This document shows, one piece after another, positions 8,823 through 15,638 of a stretch of 64,000 nucleotides of DNA (the first letter of the stretch is position 1; each line of letters opens with the position of its first letter). Below the pieces are notes generated by a model. That model was not told where the DNA came from. It did no database searches and worked only from the letters and a program-made list of their open reading frames with translations. Origin of the DNA: Burkholderia cenocepacia (lineage in GTDB: Bacteria; Pseudomonadota; Gammaproteobacteria; Burkholderiales; Burkholderiaceae). Made by a program: the position numbers and the translations under genes. The stretch covers positions 1-64,000 of the forward strand of contig NZ_UAQZ01000003.1 in NCBI RefSeq assembly GCF_900446215.1, given 5' to 3'.

Positions 8823-9407
8823 ATGTCAGTCGAACGTATTCAGCAACAATTCCGCGACAGCGCCGCGCTTCATGCCGAAGCGGCCGACGCGCTGTCGCTG
8901 CCGATCGCAGCCGCGGTCGATGCGATGTTCGCCGCGCTGGCGAACGGCAACAAGATCGTCGCGTGCGGTGACGGCCCGTCGGCCGCCGCCGCGCAGTACC
9001 TCGCCGCGTCGCTCGTCGGCGGTTTCGAGCGCGAGCGTCCGGGCCTGCCCGCGATCGCGCTGGCCACCGACGCGTCGCAGGCCGGCCTCGCCGGCGCGGC
9101 CGCCGCCGAGCAGTTGTTCGCGCAGCAGGTGCGCGTGCTGGGCCAGACGGGCGACATCCTGCTGGTGCTCGATGCGGGCGGCGCATCGCCGCGCGTGCTC
9201 GCGGCGATCGGCGAGGCGCACGAGCGCGAGATGACCGTCGTCGCATTGACGGGCGGCAACGACCACACGGTCGCGGCCGCGCTGTCCGACACCGATATTC
9301 CGATCAGCGTGCCCGCCGTTCGCGCGGCGCGCATCCACGAAGTCCATCTGCTGACCATCCACAGCCTGTGCGACGGCATCGACGCGATGCTGCTGGGTGA
9401 GGATTGA
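8823..9407 (+). CDS. diaA: SIS-domain protein, DiaA / phosphoheptose isomerase-like
   Basis: A 194-residue single SIS domain protein. GNKIVACGDGPSAAAAQYLA and DILLVLDAGGASPRVLAAI are the two phosphosugar-binding loops. By context (yraN before, BON lipoprotein after, rsmI divergent) it is the DiaA orthologue, which in E. coli binds DnaA and helps timely initiation of replication. By sequence alone GmhA is possible, but no LPS heptose genes are near. ATG 8823 is preceded by AGGAAT. Confidence 0.88.
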   Translation: MSVERIQQQFRDSAALHAEAADALSLPIAAAVDAMFAALANGNKIVACGDGPSAAAAQYLAASLVGGFERERPGLPAIALATDASQAGLAGAAAAEQLFAQQVRVLGQTGDILLVLDAGGASPRVLAAIGEAHEREMTVVALTGGNDHTVAAALSDTDIPISVPAVRAARIHEVHLLTIHSLCDGIDAMLLGED

Positions 9408-9424
9408 ACGAAGGAGAGCCGTCG

Positions 9425-10225
9425 ATGAATCAAAGCCGCGTCAAACAGACGCTCGTCAGAACCACGCTGCTCGCCGCGCTGACGGCGGGCCTCGCCGTAT
9501 CGCTGCAGGGCTGCGTGCTCGGGGTCGTGGGGGCCGCGGCCGGCGGCGGCGCGCTGATCGCGACCGATCGCCGCACACTGGGCGCGCAGACGGAGGATCG
9601 CGAGATCCAGGTCAAGTCGCTCACGCAGATCAACAACGGGTTGCCGGACCAGTCGCACGTGAACGTGACGGTGTTCAACCGCCGCGTGCTGCTGACGGGC
9701 GAAGTGCCGAACGATGCGTCGAAGCAGCGCGCCGAGGAAATCGTGCGCGGCATCAACAACGTGAACGGCATCGTCAACGAGCTGTCGGTCGAGCCGGCGT
9801 CGTCGCTGTCGTCGCGCGCGAACGACTCGTACCTCGAAGGCCGCGTGAAGTCGGAGCTGATTGCGACGAAGGGCATCTCGGCGAACTACTACAAGGTCGT
9901 CAGCGAACGCGGCAATCTTTACCTGATGGGCCTCGTGACGGTGGACGAAGGCAATCGCGGCGCGGAAGCCGCGAGCCAGGTGCCGGGCGTCGAGAAGGTC
10001 GTGAAGGTGTTCCAGTATGTGAAGCCGCAGGACGCGCAGGCGCTGCAGGACGCGTCGCCCGCGAGCGGCGCCTCCGGCGCGCAGGCGGCTGCCGCACCGG
10101 CGGACAACGCGACGGTCGGCGCGGTGCCCGACGCGTCGGTGCAGTCCACGCCGCTGCAGCCGCCCGCGCCGATCTCGAATTCGTCGAGCGTGCATCCGGG
10201 CAATCCGAAGGCGAAGGCGCAATGA
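9425..10225 (+). CDS. dolP: BON-domain outer-membrane lipoprotein, DolP (YraP)-like
   Basis: A 266-residue lipoprotein: signal peptide with lipobox SLQGC near residue 28-32, then two BON domains (about 50-115, with NVTVFNRRVLLTGEVPND; and about 130-200, with SERGNLYLMGLVT). It ends in a ~65-residue Ala/Pro/Ser tail that the E. coli protein lacks. DolP is a phospholipid-binding outer-membrane protein that supports membrane integrity and BAM function. GAAGGAGAG precedes the ATG. Its stop overlaps the next ATG (ATGA), so the cytochrome is co-translated. Confidence 0.9.
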   Translation: MNQSRVKQTLVRTTLLAALTAGLAVSLQGCVLGVVGAAAGGGALIATDRRTLGAQTEDREIQVKSLTQINNGLPDQSHVNVTVFNRRVLLTGEVPNDASKQRAEEIVRGINNVNGIVNELSVEPASSLSSRANDSYLEGRVKSELIATKGISANYYKVVSERGNLYLMGLVTVDEGNRGAEAASQVPGVEKVVKVFQYVKPQDAQALQDASPASGASGAQAAAAPADNATVGAVPDASVQSTPLQPPAPISNSSSVHPGNPKAKAQ

Positions 10226-10584
10226 CGGGCATGCAGATCAAATCGATGAAACGCCGGGTGGTGCAGGGCGCGGCGGCCGCGGCGCTCGTGGCCGGCACGC
10301 TGGGCGCCGCGCATGCGGACGTCGGCGACGGCCTGAAGGTTGCGCGCAGCAACGCGTGCATGGGCTGCCATGCGGTGGACCGCAAGCTCGTCGGCCCGTC
10401 GTTCAAGGATATCGCCGCGCGTTACAAGTCCGATCCGCAGGCCGTCGCGAAGCTGTCGAAGAAGGTGAAGGACGGCGGCTCCGGTGTGTGGGGCGCGATT
10501 CCGATGCCCGCGCATCCGCGCATGAGCGACGCCGACGTCCGGTCGGTGGTCGAATGGGTGCTGGCTGGCGCGCCGTCAAAGTAA
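10222..10584 (+). CDS. Periplasmic class I c-type cytochrome
   Basis: A 120-residue protein with an N-terminal signal peptide (to about residue 32, AAHA), one haem-attachment motif CMGCH (46-50) and a likely axial methionine in IPMPAHP (M95). This is the small cytochrome c551/c5 type that shuttles electrons in the periplasm. Last gene of the yraN-diaA-dolP operon by a 4-base overlap. ATGs at codons 4 and 9 are alternative starts. Redox partner unknown. Confidence 0.9.
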   Translation: MTGMQIKSMKRRVVQGAAAAALVAGTLGAAHADVGDGLKVARSNACMGCHAVDRKLVGPSFKDIAARYKSDPQAVAKLSKKVKDGGSGVWGAIPMPAHPRMSDADVRSVVEWVLAGAPSK

Positions 10585-10650
10585 CGCGTCGGGGGTGACG
10601 TAACCCCTATTGCCAAGCGCGGAAATGCGTGTGTATGATGATTGACTGTT

Positions 10651-10726
<76 letters not shown>

Positions 10727-10737
10727 TAAATTCCAGT

Positions 10738-10778
10738 AAAAACAACGCACTACGTCTCACGATGTAGTGCGTTGTTTT
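10738..10778 (+). terminator. Element-borne terminator just inside attL
   Basis: A perfect 13-bp stem AACAACGCACTAC / GTAGTGCGTTGTT (10741-10753 with 10764-10776) followed by TTTT. It would end transcription from the tRNA-Ala gene, replacing the original terminator now separated from the tRNA beyond attR. Confidence 0.88.
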
Positions 10779-10794
10779 GCATTTGGAAGCAGAC

Positions 10795-10830
10795 TTTGGC
10801 ACACCATGTGTGCCAAATTTGTGCCAAGGT
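10795..10830. repeat. Likely integrase arm-type sites, left end
   Basis: TTTGGCACA (10795-10803) and TGTGCCAAA (10809-10817) form a 9-bp inverted repeat; a further GTGCCAA follows at 10821. The same paired GTGCCAAA-n-TTGTGCCA arrangement recurs at 25636-25654 just inside the other end, as expected for integrase arm or excisionase sites. Confidence 0.6.
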
Positions 10831-11282
10831 GTGCAGCGCATCCCCCACGCCGCATGCATGACATTGCAGCAAATTGCGGGTACGATTCTTGGCAATCGCG
10901 CTGAAGACGTACAGAACGGCTACGAGACAAAAGCAAAGGGCAAGGGGTCTAGCAAACCGCACCTTGCCCACAAAGCGTGGAGCCACGGACTGTTCAGCAG
11001 CCCCTGCCATAAGCGGATTGGCGGGTGAGCCAGAAAGGATGCCGAAAGCAATCGCCAGGTTTATGACTTCCACCGGTCAGGATGAGGCCGGAAACTAACT
11101 GGACAGCATAGCTTGGAGAGCGAGGGAAACATGGGGGACGACCCCGCCGTACAAGTGCTCGCTGCTAATTTGGGCAAGTAGCGATAAGCGTAAAGTCTTC
11201 GTCCATCTGGGCAAGGTACGGAACCGCGGACTCATCCGAACTTGGCTGGTCATCGACCAGCCGGGATCGGAGCGGTTCGCCC
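10831..11282 (+). other. Element left-end region without a convincing gene
   Basis: About 450 bases. Short open frames exist on both strands, but none has a ribosome-binding site or recognisable motif. An 8-bp inverted repeat GGCTGGTC-ATC-GACCAGCC (11244-11262) lies 20 bases before the next start codon and could be an operator for the HTH/RepA pair. Confidence 0.45.
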
Positions 11283-11612
11283 ATGAAATCTCTGCTCACC
11301 GTAGAACATCTTTCAAAGTGCATTCATAAGTCTGTCGCGAGCATCCGCAGCGATGCTACTCGCAATCCGCAGTCCCTTCCTCCGATTTGCCGTCTGCCGA
11401 ACACCAAGCGGTTGCTTTGGCGTCTCGAAGACGTAGAGCACTGGTTGGCGGCTCATGTCGAGGGTCTGTCTCGCCCGGCGGTCTCAGTTTGCTCCGATGA
11501 CCCGCGACCACGCCGAGGCCGCCCTACCAAAGCCGAGCAGGTTACGCGGCAGCGGAGCCTGCATCGCAAGCAAGCCAGCGTCCATCCCTCCGAAGCTACG
11601 GCCGAGGTGTAA
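11283..11612 (+). CDS. Small helix-turn-helix DNA-binding protein next to RepA
   Basis: A 109-residue basic protein. The N-terminal ~60 residues (LTVEHLSKCIHKSVASIRSD then LPNTKRLLWRLEDVEHWLAAH) match the MerR/AlpA/excisionase-like winged-helix pattern, in which a short helix pair is followed by a 'wing' and a W. The C-terminal tail is Arg/Ser/Lys-rich. It ends three bases before repA, so the two are probably one operon. It could repress repA, act as an excision factor, or both; the sequence does not decide. The inverted repeat at 11244-11262 is a plausible target. Confidence 0.6.
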   Translation: MKSLLTVEHLSKCIHKSVASIRSDATRNPQSLPPICRLPNTKRLLWRLEDVEHWLAAHVEGLSRPAVSVCSDDPRPRRGRPTKAEQVTRQRSLHRKQASVHPSEATAEV

Positions 11613-11615
11613 GCG

Positions 11616-12593
11616 ATGCAAGTATTCATCGCGGAAGCGACGCCGCCGGCGTCGCCGGCCGAGGCTTGCGATGCGTCTGCCTCGACATACTCACGCCTTG
11701 CTCCACTCAGGCACCGACAATGCGATTTCTTCGTCGCGGACATTCTCGATGCTTCGCCGAAGGATGACCTGGCAAGCATGGAGCACCCGCTGTTCGCCCT
11801 GCGCGCTGGCGACCGACGCATACGTGTGTACGAACGAAAAGAGACTCGGGTAACCGTCAAACCTGGAGTCGATGGCTGCGCGACGATTCACGACAAAGAT
11901 CTATGGATCTACTGCATCAGTCAGTTGGTCGCGGCGAAGAACCGTGGCCGCGAGATCACGCGCACGGTGCGTTTCACGGCCTACGATTTCCTGCACTCGA
12001 CCAATCGCGATACCAGTGGCCGCGCCTATATTCGCATGGGAGAGATGCTGGCACGACTCACTGGCACACGCATCGAAACCAACATCGAGACGGCCGGCAA
12101 ACGCGAACGCGGGTTCTTCGGGTTGATCGATTCCGCCAAGGTCATCGAGCGAGACGGAGGCGATCGCATGGTGGCCGTGGAAGTGACCTTGCCAGATTGG
12201 CTGTTTCGCAGCGTGGACGCCATGCAGGTGAAAACCCTTTCGCCCAACTACTTCCGCTTGCGCAAGCCATTGGACCGGCGCATCTACGAGCTGGCTTGCA
12301 AGCACTGCGGCAATCAGCCAACTTGGAAATCCAGCATTGCCACGTTGCATGAAAAGAGCGGCAGCGCCGACAAGCTCTTCAAGTTCCGGGCAGCCATCAA
12401 AGCGTTGGCGGCGTCTGGCGAGTTACCCGACTACCGCATGGCCTACGATCCTAAAGCCGACAACGTGACGTTCTACGCCAACGGCCCCAAGGGGTATCGG
12501 GCCGAGATCGCAGCCATAATGAAGGGTCTGCCTCACACCTCGGTCAAGGCTCGCGAGAAGGCGCATGCTCGTAAGCGCGGTAGACCAAAATGA
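11616..12593 (+). CDS. repA: Replication initiator protein A (RPA family)
   Basis: A 325-residue plasmid-type replication initiator. The central region, DLWIYCISQLVAAKNRG, RTVRFTAYDFL and RIETNIETAGKRERGFFGLI, and the second winged-helix region LSPNYFRLRKPLDRRIYELA, are the conserved core of the RPA replication-initiator family of broad-host-range proteobacterial plasmids. The C terminus is a Lys/Arg-rich tail ending KRGRPK. Start ATG 11616, three bases after the HTH gene. A DnaA box and degenerate repeats lie directly downstream. Its presence means the excised circle may replicate. It is unrelated to IncP TrfA, although the transfer genes are IncP-like. Confidence 0.85.
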   Translation: MQVFIAEATPPASPAEACDASASTYSRLAPLRHRQCDFFVADILDASPKDDLASMEHPLFALRAGDRRIRVYERKETRVTVKPGVDGCATIHDKDLWIYCISQLVAAKNRGREITRTVRFTAYDFLHSTNRDTSGRAYIRMGEMLARLTGTRIETNIETAGKRERGFFGLIDSAKVIERDGGDRMVAVEVTLPDWLFRSVDAMQVKTLSPNYFRLRKPLDRRIYELACKHCGNQPTWKSSIATLHEKSGSADKLFKFRAAIKALAASGELPDYRMAYDPKADNVTFYANGPKGYRAEIAAIMKGLPHTSVKAREKAHARKRGRPK

Positions 12594-12602
12594 TGCTGAC
12601 AT

Positions 12603-12722
12603 CGCGTGCCTATCGTTGTGGATAACCGAGGCTCGACTGTGAATCACCACGTGCCTTTAGGGATGCAGGCTGTGGGCTACCACGTGCTTTCACGGATGAG
12701 CTACTTCGTGCTTTTAGGGATG
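12603..12722. other. Candidate replication origin: DnaA box and degenerate repeats
   Basis: Just after repA. TGTGGATAA at 12617-12625 is an exact DnaA box. Three copies of an imperfect ~19-bp repeat of form CNNCGTGCNTTNANGGATG follow, at 12647-12665, 12680-12698 and 12704-12722, spaced 33 and 24 bp. This resembles a small iteron cluster. The uneven spacing and mismatches make it a candidate only. The remaining bases to 12907 show no gene. Confidence 0.55.
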
Positions 12723-12907
12723 GGAACATCCCGAGAAGCCTTGCGTAGTAAGGGTTTCAAGAACCGTAACGCGCGCGCGCGATTTAACTCTATGTAAACC
12801 TTAACGTCTGAGTTGTGTACCACGGTAGCTAGAGCGCGGCTCGAACTTGTCGACCACGCGCGGCTCGTGCGCCGGGGCTGCCGGCGCTGATCGTTTGAGT
12901 CCTCGAC

Positions 12908-13261
12908 TCACGGTACCGTGCGCAGCGTCGTCAGCTTGGCGGACTTGATTGCCTCGAAAAAGCCGCCGCTCTTAAAGCGCGCGGTCTCGCCAGGGCCAAG
13001 GTGATCGAAGATCACGGTGGCCCCGCCTTGGCTCACGTGGTCGTCTGCCGCATAACCCTTGAATGCCGCCGAGACATACACGGTGCGATCCGCGTTGTTG
13101 GTGATTTGCCCGACAACGGAGTTGTTCTCGCCAACCTGATATGTGATGTCGATGTTCCGAGCGTATTTCCCGTCGTAGTCTGCTTCGGCATGCGCCGTCA
13201 GGCTGTATGTCGCGGCGATCACAAGCAATCCGTACACGAGTTTGGGACAGTTGAATTTCAT
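12908..13261 (-). CDS. Small exported protein of unknown function
   Basis: A 117-residue protein with a clear signal peptide (KLVYGLLVIAATYSLTAHA, cut near residue 25). The mature part is beta-rich, with NSVVGQITNNADRTVYVSAA, like the FxLYD/DUF-type domains of small periplasmic or surface proteins. GAGAGGAAGC precedes ATG 13261. A KorB-type operator lies 92 bp upstream at 13353-13365, so it may respond to an IncP plasmid. I do not recognise a specific family; a surface or exclusion role is conceivable because it travels with trbJ/trbK. Confidence 0.7.
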   Translation of the reverse strand: MKFNCPKLVYGLLVIAATYSLTAHAEADYDGKYARNIDITYQVGENNSVVGQITNNADRTVYVSAAFKGYAADDHVSQGGATVIFDHLGPGETARFKSGGFFEAIKSAKLTTLRTVP

Positions 13262-13322
13262 AGCTTCCTCTCAGTTTGATAGTGTTGTTGTGGCAAGTCG
13301 CGCCCGTGCCGGGGTTATGTCG

Positions 13323-13339
13323 TTGACATTTGAGGGACG
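13323..13339 (+). repeat. Single IncP (TrfA)-iteron-like sequence
   Basis: TTGACATTTGAGGGACG differs at one position from the 17-bp RK2 oriV iteron form TTGACATTTGAGGGGC(N) as I recall it. It lies 11 bp from the KorB-type operator. Single orphan iterons occur in RK2. No TrfA gene is here. Confidence 0.4.
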
Positions 13340-13349
13340 CGAGCAGCCG

Positions 13350-13368
13350 AATTTTAGCCGCTAAAATT
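13350..13368. promoter_or_regulatory. KorB-type operator (O_B) upstream of the exported-protein gene
   Basis: TTTAGCCGCTAAA (13353-13365) is an exact match to the IncP KorB operator consensus TTTAGC(C/G)GCTAAA, extended here to a 19-bp palindrome. It lies between two minus-strand genes, 92 bp before the start of the small exported protein. Confidence 0.8.
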
Positions 13369-13378
13369 TTCTGGCACG

Positions 13379-14071
13379 TCAACTGACCCAATCGAGCCGT
13401 TCCGCGAGGACGTTCCATCGCGTTCGGGACGATGCCCACGCGACCTCCAGGTCAGGTCGAGACACGATCCAGCTCGTCAGCTCGGAATCAACGGCGTGTT
13501 GAACGCCAAGACGGGAGAGTTCCTGCTGTATTTGATCGTTATCCAGGCAGAGCCTCAGACACCTGCATATTCCCTTGCCGTCAAGGCCCAGAGGAACGAT
13601 GGCCTCGACCTCGAGATGTAGCCGATACAAGGCAACAGCTGTTGCCAAATTCGCAAGAGAGAGGGGCGCGCGCTCCAATTCGGCCAACAATAGGTCGGCC
13701 TCAAATTCAGCAAGCACCATATCGAGTGTTAGCCATTTCTCCAGCTCAACGGAGACTATCGACTGCAACTCGTTCAGTTGCCCCCACATCGCTTTCCATA
13801 GTGCGGCCGGTCCGTCGTCGTGCAGAACGTCAGCGTCAGTATCAAGGCGTGCCAGCAGCTTCCGTTGCTGAGCAGACAGTGGTTTTGCGCCGCCGAAGTT
13901 GGCCCGCCATTTTCCGGACTGCTGAGTAAGCATCCCGAAATTGTTGTCAAAGCACACCGCGAACTGATGTGGATTCTTCGCCCCCATGCGAGCAGCAAGT
14001 TCGTGCAGCAATGCTGCCGCACGCATTCCGCCTCGTCGCTTTTCAAAATCACTTCGTGCCGGTCGTGCCAT
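13379..14071 (-). CDS. Unknown cytoplasmic protein of the element
   Basis: A 230-residue protein from ATG 14071 (N terminus MARPARSDFEKRRGG); a GTG at 14113 would add 14 residues. It has no signal or membrane segment. Residues about 25-60 (LHELAARMGAKNPHQFAVCFD) look like a Xre-type or TerB-like helical start, seen in some proteins fused or linked to DNA-binding functions; the rest is alpha-helical and Leu/Glu-rich. I do not recognise it. It points away from the traK group and its promoter region is shared with the 14192 gene. G+C is slightly lower than chromosomal genes. Confidence 0.6.
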   Translation of the reverse strand: MARPARSDFEKRRGGMRAAALLHELAARMGAKNPHQFAVCFDNNFGMLTQQSGKWRANFGGAKPLSAQQRKLLARLDTDADVLHDDGPAALWKAMWGQLNELQSIVSVELEKWLTLDMVLAEFEADLLLAELERAPLSLANLATAVALYRLHLEVEAIVPLGLDGKGICRCLRLCLDNDQIQQELSRLGVQHAVDSELTSWIVSRPDLEVAWASSRTRWNVLAERLDWVS

Positions 14072-14191
14072 AGGTCTTTGCGTCCTAGTAAGAAAACCCT
14101 CAATTAATGGCACTTTGATTCTATACCCATTAGCCCAAGAATTCGCGTAACGACATCAATCAACCGGAATCAAGCCAAGTGTGTGAGTCTA

Positions 14192-14443
14192 ATGTTCGAC
14201 ATCCTGAAAGATCGGTACGGTGCAGTCATGACGCTCGATCAACTGGCCGCGGCGTTGAGCCGGAAGCCGGAGGGTTTGCGAATGGCGTTGCTCAAGCCGA
14301 AGAGCGAATGGGCGCACTGCCTCAATAGTCACAAGTTCTATGTCGGGCGGCGAATGTATTTTCCAACCGAAGTAGTCGCACACCTGTTCGATTCTGGCTT
14401 TGAACTGCAAAGAGGCGGAGATGACGAAGAATTTTCCGGATGA
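14192..14443 (+). CDS. Small plasmid-type protein preceding TraK
   Basis: An 83-residue protein from ATG 14192 (GTG at 14183 is possible). TLDQLAAALSRKPEGLRMAL followed by KFYVGRRMYFPTEVVAHLFD reads like a short winged-helix DNA-binding unit of the AlpA/plasmid-regulator type. Its last 23 bases overlap the start of traK, so it is likely co-expressed with the relaxosome protein and could regulate it. No firm family. Confidence 0.6.
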   Translation: MFDILKDRYGAVMTLDQLAAALSRKPEGLRMALLKPKSEWAHCLNSHKFYVGRRMYFPTEVVAHLFDSGFELQRGGDDEEFSG

Positions 14444-14813
14444 GTTGGCTGCGTGGGTAGCGCAGCGGCGCAATGCGGCGAAGCACAAGCGCAATGAGTA
14501 TCTGGTTTCGTTCCTAGCTGTACGTAATGACGTGATCGAGGCTACGGCTGCCGGGTACGCGCTCAAGACCATTTGGGAACACATGCAGGCGACGGGGCGT
14601 GTGTCGTTTCGCTACGAGACGTTCCTCAAATACGTGCGACGACATATCGCGAATTCGTCGCTCCCTGGAGTCACACCCGCTCGGCGCGGGAGCGAAAGGG
14701 GGCGCAGCGACAAGTCGAAAACCAACGAAATTGGTTCGTCAAAGAAGGGGGAAATTCCAGCGATTGGCGGCTTCAGCTTTAAGGCAACTCCAAACGGCGA
14801 TGAGCTGCTTTGA
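14421..14813 (+). CDS. traK: TraK family oriT-binding protein (IncP type)
   Basis: A 130-residue homologue of RP4 TraK, which binds and bends DNA beside oriT to assist the relaxosome. Matching segments are NFPDELAAWV, VSFLAVRNDV, AAGYALKTIWEHMQATGR with RYETFLKYVRRHI, and the C-terminal IGGFSFKATPNGDELL; the middle is a Ser/Lys-rich linker as in RP4. Start ATG 14421 follows GGCGGAG. In RP4 traK reads away from oriT; here it reads towards oriT, in the same direction as traJ, so the gene has been reoriented. No relaxase gene accompanies it. Confidence 0.88.
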   Translation: MTKNFPDELAAWVAQRRNAAKHKRNEYLVSFLAVRNDVIEATAAGYALKTIWEHMQATGRVSFRYETFLKYVRRHIANSSLPGVTPARRGSERGRSDKSKTNEIGSSKKGEIPAIGGFSFKATPNGDELL

Positions 14814-15000
14814 AAGTCGTGCTTCATCGCTGCGGATGTGTGATCGATGCACCACTGAAACGCAATCGAAACGCTGTAATCGCACTAGTTTCACTGTTTT
14901 CCGTGCGCTGATTCGCTGCCGCTGCGCTGTTGCGTTTCGATGGCGCCTCAACAACGAGACAGATGGTGTTCGGGGCATGTGAAAGTTGCGCGCAAATCTC

Positions 15001-15101
15001 GGGGCAGGATAGGTGAAGTTAGCTAACCGGCGAAGCCGGATATCTACCTTCACATCCCTTATTCGCACCTACGGCGCTCAACGGGAATCCTGCTCTGCGA
15101 G
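15001..15101 (-). other. oriT: IncP-type origin of transfer (oriT)
   Basis: On the minus strand the region reads CAGAGCAGGATTCCCGTTGA, then AGGTGCGAATAAGGGA, a GTGAAG, a hairpin CCGGC-TTC-GCCGG, and finally TTCACCTATCCTGCCC. These blocks match RP4/RK2 oriT in order and nearly in sequence as I recall it; only the hairpin between them differs. The nick consensus YATCCTG|Y puts nic between 15005 and 15004 on the minus strand. GTGAAG/CTTCAC arms form the TraJ-binding inverted repeat. It lies between traK and traJ; the rest of the 342-base gap (14814-15155) shows no gene. Confidence 0.9.
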
Positions 15102-15155
15102 GCAGCGGCTACCGCCGCGAACTGCCGGAACAGCCGGCTCGAACTCGGATAGACG

Positions 15156-15518
15156 ATGGAAAACGGTAAGAAATCGATGACGCGCAAACGTGGTCTTCAC
15201 CTTCGCGTGCCGGTGCTGCCTGACGAGGAGGCGGCCATTCGTAGCAATGCGGCGAAGGCGGGCCTTAGCGTGGCCGCCTATCTGCGCAATGTCGGACTCG
15301 GCTACGAGATACGCGGCATCCTCGATTACGCACGTATCGCCGACCTCGCGAAAGTGAATGGTGACCTCGGACGGCTCGGTGGTCTGCTGAAACTCTGGCT
15401 GACCAACGATAAGCGAGTTGAGGGGTTTAGCCAGTCCACGATCCTTGCCTTGCTCGCCAAGATTGAAGGTACCCAAAACGAGATGCGCCAGATCATGGCG
15501 CTGGTTGTAGCGCGATGA
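15156..15518 (+). CDS. traJ: TraJ relaxosome protein (IncP type)
   Basis: A 120-residue homologue of RP4 TraJ, the ribbon-helix-helix-like protein that binds next to nic and recruits the TraI relaxase. VPVLPDEEAAIRSNAAKAGL (with SVAAYLRNVGLGYEI following) and AKVNGDLGRLGGLLKLWLTN with ILALLAKIE are the conserved core. ATG 15156 or ATG 15177 (MTRKRG) may be the true start; neither has a strong ribosome-binding site. Position and orientation relative to oriT are as in RP4. In RP4 traJ is followed at once by traI; here the next gene is trbJ, so the relaxase is missing. Confidence 0.9.
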   Translation: MENGKKSMTRKRGLHLRVPVLPDEEAAIRSNAAKAGLSVAAYLRNVGLGYEIRGILDYARIADLAKVNGDLGRLGGLLKLWLTNDKRVEGFSQSTILALLAKIEGTQNEMRQIMALVVAR

Positions 15519-15638
15519 TTTTGATGCGGCTGAACGCCAAGAAGATGTGTCGTTCAGCCAGTGGTAGATGAGTGGGGCCACGTCTGCGGCCTACCTGGCG
15601 TTCCAATTGATTCGTCTGCAACAGATAGGAGATCACTT

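Noticed and set aside
10874..11098. Small open frames in the left end of the element
   Set aside because: No ribosome-binding sites, no motifs and mutual overlap on both strands.
15018..15027. KorA operator in oriT (GTTAGCTAAC)
   Set aside because: It lacks one T and one A of the KorA consensus GTTTAGCTAAAC; it is more likely part of the oriT hairpin flank.
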